Below are positions 16,493 through 24,405 of a stretch of 64,000 nucleotides of DNA, piece after piece. The notes under the pieces are model-generated. The model did no database searches, was not told the origin of the DNA, and saw only the letters and a list, made by a program, of their open reading frames with translations. Positions within the stretch are counted from its first letter, which is position 1, and each line of letters starts with the position of its first letter. The stretch covers positions 62,001-126,000 of the forward strand of contig JAEWHP010000023.1 in assembly GCA_023387735.1 (NCBI GenBank). The letters run 5' to 3'. Origin of the DNA: Pseudomonadota bacterium. Its GTDB lineage: Bacteria; Pseudomonadota; Alphaproteobacteria; Rhizobiales; Xanthobacteraceae. A program made the position numbers and the translations under genes.

Positions 16493-18442
16493 ATGAAGAC
16501 TACCGAATACCCCCACGCCTCACAGCTTATTGCTGCCTACTGGCGTTGGGCCGATAAGCAACGTGCTGACCGAGGTAAAGCTCCGGTCAAGGACTATCTC
16601 GAAACGGTCTACAAGGCTGTCTATCAGGCTGGCCTTCGTGGCGTCTGTTCAGAAGGTAAGCCGCAAGCATCTGTCTGCGCGGCCCCGACCGGTACTGGCA
16701 AAAGCTCCGCAGCCTTCTGTTTCATCGCCGCCCTCGTGGAGGTTGATCCAGATGCATCTGTTTTGTTCACCACCGAGACCGTCAAGCAGGCTGAAGCCTC
16801 ATACCAAGAGCTGGTGAAGCTGTTGGGACGTGATCAGGTCGCGGTCTGGACGAACAATCACGACCTCGACACCGAAGACAAGTCTGGCCTCGATTACATC
16901 CCACCGATGGAGAGCTGGCATCGCAGGACGGACCTGGCTGAGCGCAAGGTCGCCATCTGCACTCACGCCCTTCTCAAGGGAGCAAATGCTGACGATGCTA
17001 AACTGTTCAACGGGAATACTCGCCGTCTGAGCTTCATCGATGAACGCCCTACGGATGTCCATCTCTATGACATCTCGACTGGCGACATCGCCAATGCTCG
17101 TGACGTTGTCGCGAAGTACCTGAAGGAGAGCGGTCTCAGGCAGATCGCCATCTCCGAGCTGTTCGATCTACAGGCTACTCTTGAGGAGGTCTGGCGAACC
17201 GAAACTGACAAGGATGAACGATACGACACTGTGCCAGCCGTTGGCTGCTCGTGGTTCGAGACCGCGGATGCTTATAGTGTTCTCAATTCTGTAAGCCGCT
17301 TCGATCCTGCCGGAGTGGCCCGCAACGTGTTTGGCTTTGCTCGTTCCATGTCGAGAGGGTTCGCCTTCTCCTCACGGTTCAGACCAGAGACAGACGAAGA
17401 GGCTACTCTTGAAGACAAGGGCGTGGCTGGTGCGGAGTTCTGTGGATACGAGCTGAAGCTCCCTCTATGGAATGGATGCGTCATCCTCGACGCTACTGCC
17501 TCATTGGACAATTGGTCCCTGATCAGGCCTGACCGGGAGACGATCAAAGTACCTCCGTTGGACTTCTCCAAGCTCGATATCACCTACCTCCACAATGAGG
17601 TTCAGCCGAAGATGATGATCACTGAGGTGGTCAAGAACAAGAAGTTCGCTGTGCCTTACGCTGAGCACATCAAGCGAACCATCTTCGCCTTGGCAGACGA
17701 AGGTGAACAGGTGCTCGCCATCGTTCACAAGGGCATGCTCGAGGGAAACTACCAGCTCGATGATGACACCGACGAGACGCCTTTCATTCACCCTGAGACT
17801 GGGAAGAGGGTGCGGGTGAAGTTCCTCAACTGGGGTAATGGCATCGGCAGCAATTCGTTTCAGGACTGTACGGCCGTGTTTCAGTTCTCCAGCTTCTTCA
17901 ACCCGGCAAGCGTCCATGCTCGCAACAAGCTCAAGGACGAGCTGGCTACTAAGGACAGCCTCGCACCGTTCCAGAAGCGAGCAAACAACAAGAAGTCTGG
18001 CCCGTACTTCGAGCTGAAGGAAGGCCACTATCGCCGACACACTGTCCAGATGGCCATGCGAGGGAAAGCTCGTGATGTGTCAATGGAAGGTGCGGCCGGG
18101 GCTATGCGTCTGATCCTCATCCAAGAGAACCTCGACAGGTTCTTGAGGAACAAGGAGGTGATGTTTGGTCAAGCTCCGATGACACTGCCAGCACCGAAGG
18201 CGACACCGAAGCAAGGGAAGCCTAGCGGAGTGAAGGCCCTGTTGACCCTGCTCTACAGCACCGAAGCCAACGCGATCACCATTAAGGAAATCAAGGCTGA
18301 GACCGGTGTTGACTGGGGCAAGCACGGCAAGCGTTATCAAGAAGAGGGCAATGCCGTCGCTCGGGCTATGGCTAACCGAGGCTGGCGCTTTGAGCCGGGT
18401 ACGAAAGACCGAAAGAAGCTAGGTCGTCTGGTCCGGGACTGA
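16493..18442 (+). CDS. SF2-like helicase/ATPase of the element
   Basis: 649 residues. Walker A APTGTGKSS at about 64-72 and a Walker B-like LSFIDERP with IDER at 182-185 (DEXX-type). A C-terminal lobe with MAMRGKARD near 520 resembles helicase motif VI, and a C-terminal wing (about 585-649) reads like a winged helix. The first helices are charged, and a long insert lies between the two ATP lobes. I see no primase motif. The size, element context and motif order suggest a replication or packaging helicase. It is not a known family to me at this level. Confidence 0.65.
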   Translation: MKTTEYPHASQLIAAYWRWADKQRADRGKAPVKDYLETVYKAVYQAGLRGVCSEGKPQASVCAAPTGTGKSSAAFCFIAALVEVDPDASVLFTTETVKQAEASYQELVKLLGRDQVAVWTNNHDLDTEDKSGLDYIPPMESWHRRTDLAERKVAICTHALLKGANADDAKLFNGNTRRLSFIDERPTDVHLYDISTGDIANARDVVAKYLKESGLRQIAISELFDLQATLEEVWRTETDKDERYDTVPAVGCSWFETADAYSVLNSVSRFDPAGVARNVFGFARSMSRGFAFSSRFRPETDEEATLEDKGVAGAEFCGYELKLPLWNGCVILDATASLDNWSLIRPDRETIKVPPLDFSKLDITYLHNEVQPKMMITEVVKNKKFAVPYAEHIKRTIFALADEGEQVLAIVHKGMLEGNYQLDDDTDETPFIHPETGKRVRVKFLNWGNGIGSNSFQDCTAVFQFSSFFNPASVHARNKLKDELATKDSLAPFQKRANNKKSGPYFELKEGHYRRHTVQMAMRGKARDVSMEGAAGAMRLILIQENLDRFLRNKEVMFGQAPMTLPAPKATPKQGKPSGVKALLTLLYSTEANAITIKEIKAETGVDWGKHGKRYQEEGNAVARAMANRGWRFEPGTKDRKKLGRLVRD

Positions 18443-18457
18443 ACCTATCCACTACAT

Positions 18458-18495
18458 CCCCCAAGTTCTCCTTACCTCTAGGGTGACTTTGGGGG
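18458..18495 (+). terminator. Hairpin after the helicase gene
   Basis: CCCCCAAG pairs with CTTTGGGGG with one bulged base across a 21-nt loop, 16 nt after the stop. It has no U-tract of note, so this is a weak call. Confidence 0.35.
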
Positions 18496-18683
18496 GTGTG
18501 CTCCTTACATGCCCCGAGGTCTGAGCTTGGGACTGATGCTGGCTCCTAGTCTCGGTTTGATGGTGTGTTTTATCCAGAGGTAGTGGGCTTATCCGAAGCG
18601 CCGTACGCTTGCCCTATACATGAGGCCGCGCCAAGATGGCACCGAAGTGAGCGCATGCCAGCGGACTGGAGCGGCTGATCACC

Positions 18684-19340
18684 ATGTCGAACCCGTGGGA
18701 CCGACCTTCAACAGGTTCTCCATATCGAATGGGCCACGCAACGCCAGACCCTCTCTATCAAGCGGTAGGTCAGGCGTTAAGTAACTGGGAGCGCCTCGAA
18801 GGCGAGATGGCGCACCTATATTCCCAGTTCTTGGGTCGGGGCGAAGCGCCGCATTTCCACATTCCGGCTGTCAGAGCATTTGGCACCCTTAACAGCCCGG
18901 CAGGGAAGGCTGATATGATCGCTGCCGCAGCAGAAGCCTACTTTCACTGGCTTGCGTTCGATGAACGGATCAATGTCAACGCGGCGATCATGCAAGAATT
19001 CGCATGCGTCGAAGCCGAGTTGCGAAACATCCTTAAAACCTACCGGGGCTGGATGTCACGCCGCAATGACATAGCGCACGGCTACGTAGCTCAGGTCGGC
19101 CCGTGGGATGACAACACCGTGGCTCATCTGCTCTATCCGTCAGAATGTAGTACAAACAAGTGGTGCATTTTGGTCGGAGAACCCGCCTACGCTTACGAAG
19201 CGAAGCACATAGATGCATTCGGCGCCGCCTTTCAGACGCTTGAAGCGGCCGTCAGGAAATTGTGCGACCACCTATCGGAGTGCGACGAGAAGTTTAGAGC
19301 AGTGTTGCAACGTTCTGGCGGAAGATCATCTACTCAATGA
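18684..19340 (+). CDS. HEPN-motif protein (possible RNase toxin or effector)
   Basis: 218 residues, mostly helical. The mark is SRRNDIAHG near residues 126-133, where Arg127 and His132 form R-x4-H with Asn and Asp next to the Arg, the catalytic signature of HEPN ribonucleases. Preceding helices (LYQAVGQALSNWERLEGEM, ELRNILKTYRGWM) fit a four-helix bundle. HEPN proteins are common toxins and defence effectors, often with a MNT antitoxin; none is next to it. It lies in the cargo part of the element. Confidence 0.55.
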   Translation: MSNPWDRPSTGSPYRMGHATPDPLYQAVGQALSNWERLEGEMAHLYSQFLGRGEAPHFHIPAVRAFGTLNSPAGKADMIAAAAEAYFHWLAFDERINVNAAIMQEFACVEAELRNILKTYRGWMSRRNDIAHGYVAQVGPWDDNTVAHLLYPSECSTNKWCILVGEPAYAYEAKHIDAFGAAFQTLEAAVRKLCDHLSECDEKFRAVLQRSGGRSSTQ

Positions 19341-19423
19341 CGCCCCGACCCTAACCCGACGACCCGGATCGTTGTGGTGAAGGTACTGAGTAGGGGCGAG
19401 GACGGAAGGGCGGGGCGGGCAAC

Positions 19424-19690
19424 ATGATCGAAATCGCGGGCGCTATCGTTCTTGCGGTTCTCTTCTTAGCGTTACTCCCTGCGATCATCGTTGGCGCTTA
19501 CTGGGTCGTTGCCTCTGGCGTCGTCCTCCTGGGGATCATTGCTGTTGTTTGGTTTCTATGGGCTGGGGCTCAATCACCAGAGGCATTGGCCATCGAGTTG
19601 ATCGTCGTCGGCGTTTTCCTTGTATGGCTGGCCTATGAGATTAACGCGCGTCGAGAACTTGCCGCAGAGCGCGATGCCGTGCTCGATTGA
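19424..19690 (+). CDS. Small membrane protein of the cargo block
   Basis: 88 residues. Two to three hydrophobic helices (AIVLAVLFLALLPAIIVGAY, VVASGVVLLGIIAVVWFLW, and ELIVVGVFLVWLAYEI) and a charged tail. It is close to the HEAGH-domain gene (17 nt to its ATG), so probably co-transcribed. Function not recognised. Confidence 0.5.
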   Translation: MIEIAGAIVLAVLFLALLPAIIVGAYWVVASGVVLLGIIAVVWFLWAGAQSPEALAIELIVVGVFLVWLAYEINARRELAAERDAVLD

Positions 19691-19707
19691 ACCGAGTGGG
19701 CAACGCA

Positions 19708-20133
19708 ATGACAGATAACGGGTTGCGCAGCGTCGCCTACCACGAAGCCGGACATGCCGTGGTCGCGCTGGCGCTTGGCTTAAAGGTCGCGAGGGTCGAA
19801 ATTTTTCACGAGAACTTGCACGGCGGCGCCGACGTCGAGAACGCCGGGCATCTGCCCATCGAGGACCAGATTGCGATTTGTCTTGCCGGGATGGCTGCGG
19901 CGCAAATGTTCGATGCGCCACCACCCCACGAACTTGGGGACATCGGCGACGAGGGCCGTGTCCTAGAGTTGCTCTACGATTTTGACGAAGCAACCGCCAA
20001 CGAATTGGACGACAAAGGCTACCAACGCGCTTGGGACTTGTTGAAGGCTCACGCCACCAGCGTCGAGGACATCGCTGCGCAGCTACTGGCACAGCGCAAG
20101 ATCGATTTGACCGGCCACGTACTGAGGCCCTGA
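19708..20133 (+). CDS. Stand-alone M41/HEAGH zinc-protease-like domain
   Basis: 141 residues from the ATG at 19708 (a TTG at 19687 is possible). VAYHEAGHAVVALALGLKV is the zinc-binding helix of FtsH-type (M41) peptidases, with HEXXH catalytic Glu intact. EDQIAICLAGMAAAQMF is the second conserved helix, and GDIGDEGRV may supply the third ligand (Asp). There is no AAA ATPase domain or membrane helix, although the preceding gene encodes a small membrane protein that could anchor it. It is a member of the peptidase M41 family-like proteins found on mobile DNA; substrate unknown. Confidence 0.7.
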   Translation: MTDNGLRSVAYHEAGHAVVALALGLKVARVEIFHENLHGGADVENAGHLPIEDQIAICLAGMAAAQMFDAPPPHELGDIGDEGRVLELLYDFDEATANELDDKGYQRAWDLLKAHATSVEDIAAQLLAQRKIDLTGHVLRP

Positions 20134-20288
20134 CGATAATGAGGACAGCCATGCTCGGGCAAAGCCTCCCGACGAGGCAATCGAGCAACGTCAATTTGAC
20201 CATCCTGAATGCTATAACTAGGGTGTATAAGAATAACTTAACTGAACGCTGAGCAATGAGCTGTGGGTCTGGTAGGAGATCATCTCGC

Positions 20289-21281
20289 ATGTTTGGGTGG
20301 TTCAAGCAAAAAGCCCCTGCGCGTCCAGCAGACAGCCGCGTCATAGACGTCTTGATCGATGACATTGATGAAGGTGAAAAAACCATTCAATGGATCGTTG
20401 GAAAGGACGTTGACCATCAGACCTACGAAGGCTTGAAGGATGACGATGGAAAACTCCACGTTGTCACTTTTTACAGACGGGGCGAAAAGGAAGTTCACAT
20501 TGTCTCGAGGAAGCACTACGAGGAAGTGCGTGCGAAAGCAGCAGCGGCGCATTCGTTGCCGGGAATGAAAGAGCTAGCTGAGCAAGGTAACGTCACAGCT
20601 CAGACCGGTCTCGGCTTGATTTATTACCATGGCCTTGAAGTACCACAGGACTTTGCAGAGGCGGCGAAGTGGTTTCGCATGGCTGGGGAGCAAGGCAGCA
20701 TCCAAGCTCAGTCCATGCTTGGAGGCATGTATTGTACCGGGCTTGGTGTGCCAGAGAACTCCAGCGAGGGAGAGAAGTGGTTGCGAATGGCTGCCAAACA
20801 AGGAGACGCCGGTGCTCAGTACAATCTTGGTACACTGCTCGCCCTTTCGCAGGACTTCGCTGAGGCCATAAATTGGTTTCAGTTGGCTGCCGAGCAAGGG
20901 AATGTCGGCGCTCAAGTCATTTTGGGACGCATGTACACGAATGGCGAAGGCGTGGAACAGAACTATGTTCAGGCGATTAAGTGGTTCCACTTGGCGGCAG
21001 ACGAAGGTGACGCCATTGCCCAGTGTAATCTTGGTGTTGCCTATGAAAGAGGACTGGGGGTAACGCGGAACTATTCAGAAGCAGTACGGTGGTACGTGGA
21101 AGCCGCTGACCAAGGAAACGCTCAGGGTCAATGCAATCTCGCGGGCATGTATGCTCGGGGTTATGGCGTACCGCAGGATTACTCTGAGGCTCTGAGGTTG
21201 TACCGCCTAGCCGCTGACCAAGGCCATAGTGATGCTCACCAGATCATCATGGGTGAACAAGGTAGACGTGATCAAGGATGA
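20289..21281 (+). CDS. Sel1-like repeat protein
   Basis: 330 residues. A 95-residue N-terminal domain (MFGWFKQKAPARPADSRV then an alpha/beta segment) is followed by six 36-residue Sel1 repeats of the pattern A-x-Q-G-x-x-x-A-Q-x-x-L-G-x-M-Y plus a seventh partial one. The first ATG at 20256 is a possible start, but GGAG at 20274-20277 favours 20289. Sel1 repeats mediate protein-protein contact. No signal peptide, so it acts in the cytoplasm. Last gene of the cargo block. Confidence 0.7.
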   Translation: MFGWFKQKAPARPADSRVIDVLIDDIDEGEKTIQWIVGKDVDHQTYEGLKDDDGKLHVVTFYRRGEKEVHIVSRKHYEEVRAKAAAAHSLPGMKELAEQGNVTAQTGLGLIYYHGLEVPQDFAEAAKWFRMAGEQGSIQAQSMLGGMYCTGLGVPENSSEGEKWLRMAAKQGDAGAQYNLGTLLALSQDFAEAINWFQLAAEQGNVGAQVILGRMYTNGEGVEQNYVQAIKWFHLAADEGDAIAQCNLGVAYERGLGVTRNYSEAVRWYVEAADQGNAQGQCNLAGMYARGYGVPQDYSEALRLYRLAADQGHSDAHQIIMGEQGRRDQG

Positions 21282-21508
21282 CCTGATCGAAAACCGCTTG
21301 CGGCTTGCGGTCGCCAATGACGGCCCAACATCACCTGCCGCGCATTGTGCAGGAATATTCTGACTGCACGAAGCGATAACGACTTGCGATGTCAGAAGAT
21401 GCAATCTCTATTCAAACAGTGCGCATTCCGCGTCGGCCCCGAGACCTGACATCCGCGCATCATCAATGATGCTCACACTCCAGAAAAATGTAGAACAAGA
21501 GGAGACTG

Positions 21509-22369
21509 ATGAGAGGGAAGACCCTCGAACGAAAACGTTCAGCAAAATTAGATTGGAGTTATAGAATAGGGGCGGAAGACCTCCGCAGGCGTAAGGCAAG
21601 ACTTGATCCTAACCGGGTCTGCTCTGCGCCCGGATGCTCAACACCTGTAGGCAAGGAGAGCCTTGGCTCACTCTGTCTCCGCCACCGCTGGCGAGAAAAG
21701 AACTCCGGCCATGCTTGGCACCCTATACCGAAGGGCAAGCAGCGTAAGGCAGCGAGGCAGGCAGTCGTCAGATACTTGGAGGGAATGAGCAGCAGAGAGG
21801 CCGACAGCTTTGTCCTCCTCATGAGTGCTGCAATCACCCGCCGACTGAGAGAACCTGTCGGCAACGCCCTCAAGCCGCTCCACATCCGATCTGAAGCCCC
21901 GACGCTAACCACGAAGGGAAAGGCTCAGATCGTGTTCGCATGGCTCAACCAGCGTAAGGACTTCGAGCAGTTCGCTCGCCGTCTGCTGATTGAGGCAATG
22001 ACCCTCGAAGTCTGGGCCGCGTGTTTCTACCAAGACCAGAAGGTGAAGCTCCCGAAGCTGTTGCACACGACAGTCGGGAGAACCGCTGTGTGGTGCGCTC
22101 ACATCCGCGAGACGAAGATTAGGCTCACCACCAAATGGATAACGCGGTCTTGCTACCCCACAAGCGAAGGGCCTATGCAGAAGACCACCGTCGAGATGCC
22201 CGTCACCGACCGATGGAAGCCTACCCCGTATGTGCGGGTGGCAGTGGGGAGGCGCGTCTTCCTCGCACTGCGAGAGATACTCCCGCCGAACTGGGTCACT
22301 GATCAGATGATCGCTGACACCATCAACCCCATGGCCTCCGATCAATCGTCGGGGGCCTCATTCATTTAA
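21509..22369 (+). CDS. Zinc-finger phage-type protein, unknown role
   Basis: 286 residues. A basic N-terminus leads to CSAPGCSTPVGKESLGSLCL with the ligand His in the next residues (C-x4-C-x11-C-x2-H), the zinc knot seen in phage HNH-like or DNA-binding proteins. The remainder is rich in helices and basic residues and ends with IADTINPMASDQSSG. I cannot see an HNH catalytic pattern. It begins the right-hand gene run of the element. Confidence 0.5.
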   Translation: MRGKTLERKRSAKLDWSYRIGAEDLRRRKARLDPNRVCSAPGCSTPVGKESLGSLCLRHRWREKNSGHAWHPIPKGKQRKAARQAVVRYLEGMSSREADSFVLLMSAAITRRLREPVGNALKPLHIRSEAPTLTTKGKAQIVFAWLNQRKDFEQFARRLLIEAMTLEVWAACFYQDQKVKLPKLLHTTVGRTAVWCAHIRETKIRLTTKWITRSCYPTSEGPMQKTTVEMPVTDRWKPTPYVRVAVGRRVFLALREILPPNWVTDQMIADTINPMASDQSSGASFI

Positions 22370-22381
22370 GGAGACTACCAA

Positions 22382-22465
22382 ATGCCCCCTACAATCGTCC
22401 TCATCTCTCTCGGCCTTCTCATGGCATGGGAGATCGCCATCCTGTACGGGTGGAGGATCAAGTGA
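22382..22465 (+). CDS. 27-residue membrane micro-protein
   Basis: ATG at 22382 with AAGGAG at a spacing of 8 nt. Sequence is one hydrophobic helix (IVLISLGLLMAWEIAILYGW) with a basic end (RIK). Its stop overlaps a GTG that starts the next gene (22462), so translation is probably coupled. The construction mirrors 15418-15507. Confidence 0.5.
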   Translation: MPPTIVLISLGLLMAWEIAILYGWRIK

Positions 22466-22815
22466 CCGCCTCCACCATCCCTGAGCAGGAAAGGAGCGAG
22501 GACACCATTCGGCAGTCAGCCATGCTCACCGCAGCATGGAAGCTAGCCTGTCTTACAGATGCAATCCCTCCGCAGATAATCGCCGCAGCCACAGACGTTC
22601 CTCTCGACGCTGCGTGCGGCCTTATCAACCTGCGTCGCCAGATCGTTGAGGCCGTCTCCCCGGAGGGTTTCACGGAACAGGAGTTCGAGGCCGTGTTGAA
22701 CACTCTCCTAGCAACCCCAGCCCATTGGGTGGCTAGTGTTAAGGGTCGTGATGCTCTCATCGATATGCTCAGGACCACTATGGCGTTTGCACGAGGAAGG
22801 GTGACCATCCATTGA
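22462..22815 (+). CDS. Helical protein, unknown function
   Basis: 117 residues from a GTG that overlaps the stop of the micro-gene. Alanine-rich helices (SAMLTAAWKLACLTDAI, IIAAATDVPLDAACGLINL) and no motif known to me. Translational coupling to the preceding micro-gene decides the start. It may be a small structural or regulatory phage protein. Confidence 0.45.
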   Translation: MTASTIPEQERSEDTIRQSAMLTAAWKLACLTDAIPPQIIAAATDVPLDAACGLINLRRQIVEAVSPEGFTEQEFEAVLNTLLATPAHWVASVKGRDALIDMLRTTMAFARGRVTIH

Positions 22816-23043
22816 GGGTTAACAGACGCATCGCCGGTACGCCAGGTAAGCGCGTTGCTGGCCGGGCCTGCTCAAGCATAGCGGGAGGACCATCAACCCG
22901 AAGGACAGCGCATCAATTCACGGTATTGGCCCGTGAGTTGAACAAGAGACTGTCCGACAACCACTCAAAGGAGAGCCGCAAGTAAGCGGCATACAGAACA
23001 ATCGAAATGACTAACGACACTACGACCACCACCACCGCCGAGG

Positions 23044-23445
23044 ATGAGGCCATCCGTGGGCGAAGTTAGCACCAGCAAGCCAAGGCGAGCTAGGTCCAGC
23101 AAAGACAAACCAGTGGAGACAGCGGTCAACGCGGCGGAAACTTCCGACCACCAGATCGGCAAAGCCGACATCCGCGCTGCCGCTCTCTCAGCGTGGGCCA
23201 AGCTCGATGCTGTGATCCAGACTGAGCTGTTGGCAGTGAAGAGAGGCTCGAAGGAGCTGAACGCCTCTATTGTCACCGCTGTGGTGAAGTACATCGAGGC
23301 CTCAGTGGACATCTCTCGGAGCAACGAAGACCTCTCGCCTAAAGACACGGCGGACAAGATGGCGAAGCTCTACTCCAACCTACCCGTCTTCGCGGATGAT
23401 CGACCGCAAGAAGACGACAACGACAACAATTCCAATTGCGGCTGA
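23044..23445 (+). CDS. Small acidic-ended helical protein, unknown function
   Basis: 133 residues. A basic N-terminal tail (SKPRRARSSKDKP) is followed by an Ala-rich helix (DIRAAALSAWAKLDAVIQTE) and a C-terminus ending in repeated Asp, Asn and Gln. The start is uncertain: the ATG at 23044 has only GAGG abutting it, and a GTG at 23059 is also possible. A 20-codon ORF at 23007 in another frame (MTNDTTTTTTAEDEAIRGRS) overlaps it. The layout resembles phage small-terminase-size proteins, but I cannot identify it. Confidence 0.4.
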   Translation: MRPSVGEVSTSKPRRARSSKDKPVETAVNAAETSDHQIGKADIRAAALSAWAKLDAVIQTELLAVKRGSKELNASIVTAVVKYIEASVDISRSNEDLSPKDTADKMAKLYSNLPVFADDRPQEDDNDNNSNCG

Positions 23446-23509
23446 AGGCCGCTCTAACTGAAGGCCGTCGTAGACGGCATCAACAACATCAAGAAAGAGA
23501 ACAATACAA

Positions 23510-24277
23510 ATGGCTCATACCTACAGAACTGAAATCCGCACCACCCCCGGCGACTTCAACGGGAACACACAGACCTTCATGACCTCCGAGGTTCTCAACG
23601 TCGAGGGCGGTGGTTCGAAATTCGCCTCCTCCGAAGATTACGACAACAAGGGAACAATCGTTCGCAGGGCCAACGGCGACCTGAAGAACGTCTACGGGCA
23701 AGCCGATCTTGACGACGGCGACGTCATTAACATCGATGGTTTGCAGCTCACCGTGGCCGAGGCACGGGCGGCAGGCCTTTCCTTCGATGATGGGGATCAT
23801 GTCGATGCCGTGAAGGATAGTCTCCCTCCCGGCGACGTCACCGCAGATGAAGCCCCGGAGCTCGACCTCCGCAACGCCAACTCCACCACCGATGCAGAGC
23901 TTGCCACGTTGGCTAACATCGCAGACGCGGCGGAAATGCACGGCACCGGCCTGAGCCAGGAGGCGGTTGTTGAGTTGGGTACCGATATCCTCACCGGCGA
24001 ACTCGGTGATAACGACCCTATCTACGAGGGCCTTGCCGCTCGCGGTATCTCGAAGGATGCAGTGCATGGCACCATCCAGAACATGGTTGAGGTAGCTCAG
24101 GCTGCGGCTCACAGAGAGCTTGGCGCGGCCAAGTACAACGAACTCAGCCGATTGGCAGATGCCTCACCGGCGATCAAGGCGCTCGTAGTGCAGCACGGAG
24201 CAAAGAGGGCCATGGGCAAGGCGTCTGTCACCTACGATCAGGTGCTTCAGTTGGCCCGGACCTTCGCGAAACGCTGA
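23510..24277 (+). CDS. Acidic protein, unknown function
   Basis: 255 residues. It opens with a beta-rich region (MAHTYRTEIRTTPGDFNG), an acidic middle (PPGDVTADEAPELDL), and a helical C-terminus (TIQNMVEVAQAAAHRELGAA). The composition (many Ala, Asp, Glu, few aromatics) suggests a soluble cytoplasmic protein, perhaps phage-related. Last gene before the convergent integrase; a hairpin follows at 24307. Confidence 0.45.
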   Translation: MAHTYRTEIRTTPGDFNGNTQTFMTSEVLNVEGGGSKFASSEDYDNKGTIVRRANGDLKNVYGQADLDDGDVINIDGLQLTVAEARAAGLSFDDGDHVDAVKDSLPPGDVTADEAPELDLRNANSTTDAELATLANIADAAEMHGTGLSQEAVVELGTDILTGELGDNDPIYEGLAARGISKDAVHGTIQNMVEVAQAAAHRELGAAKYNELSRLADASPAIKALVVQHGAKRAMGKASVTYDQVLQLARTFAKR

Positions 24278-24306
24278 CAACTGTCTGCACCTGTAGAGAA
24301 AGGTAG

Positions 24307-24330
24307 GCCGGGGTGAGCGTTCACCCCGGC
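24307..24330. terminator. Hairpin between convergent genes
   Basis: Perfect 10-bp stem GCCGGGGTGA/TCACCCCGGC with a 4-nt loop, 29 nt past the stop of the gene at 23510. The tail is TTACAG, so the U-tract is poor. Confidence 0.5.
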
Positions 24331-24405
24331 TTACAGCGCATCGAGGCGGATAACAATACAGGTAGTGAAGCGGTTGCAGTGTAGTGTGTAACGGTCGCGC
24401 GGAGT

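Noticed and set aside
18684..19340. HEPN/MNT toxin-antitoxin pair
   Set aside because: No nucleotidyltransferase motif (GSxxxG...D-x-D) in the neighbouring genes, so a pair is not supported.
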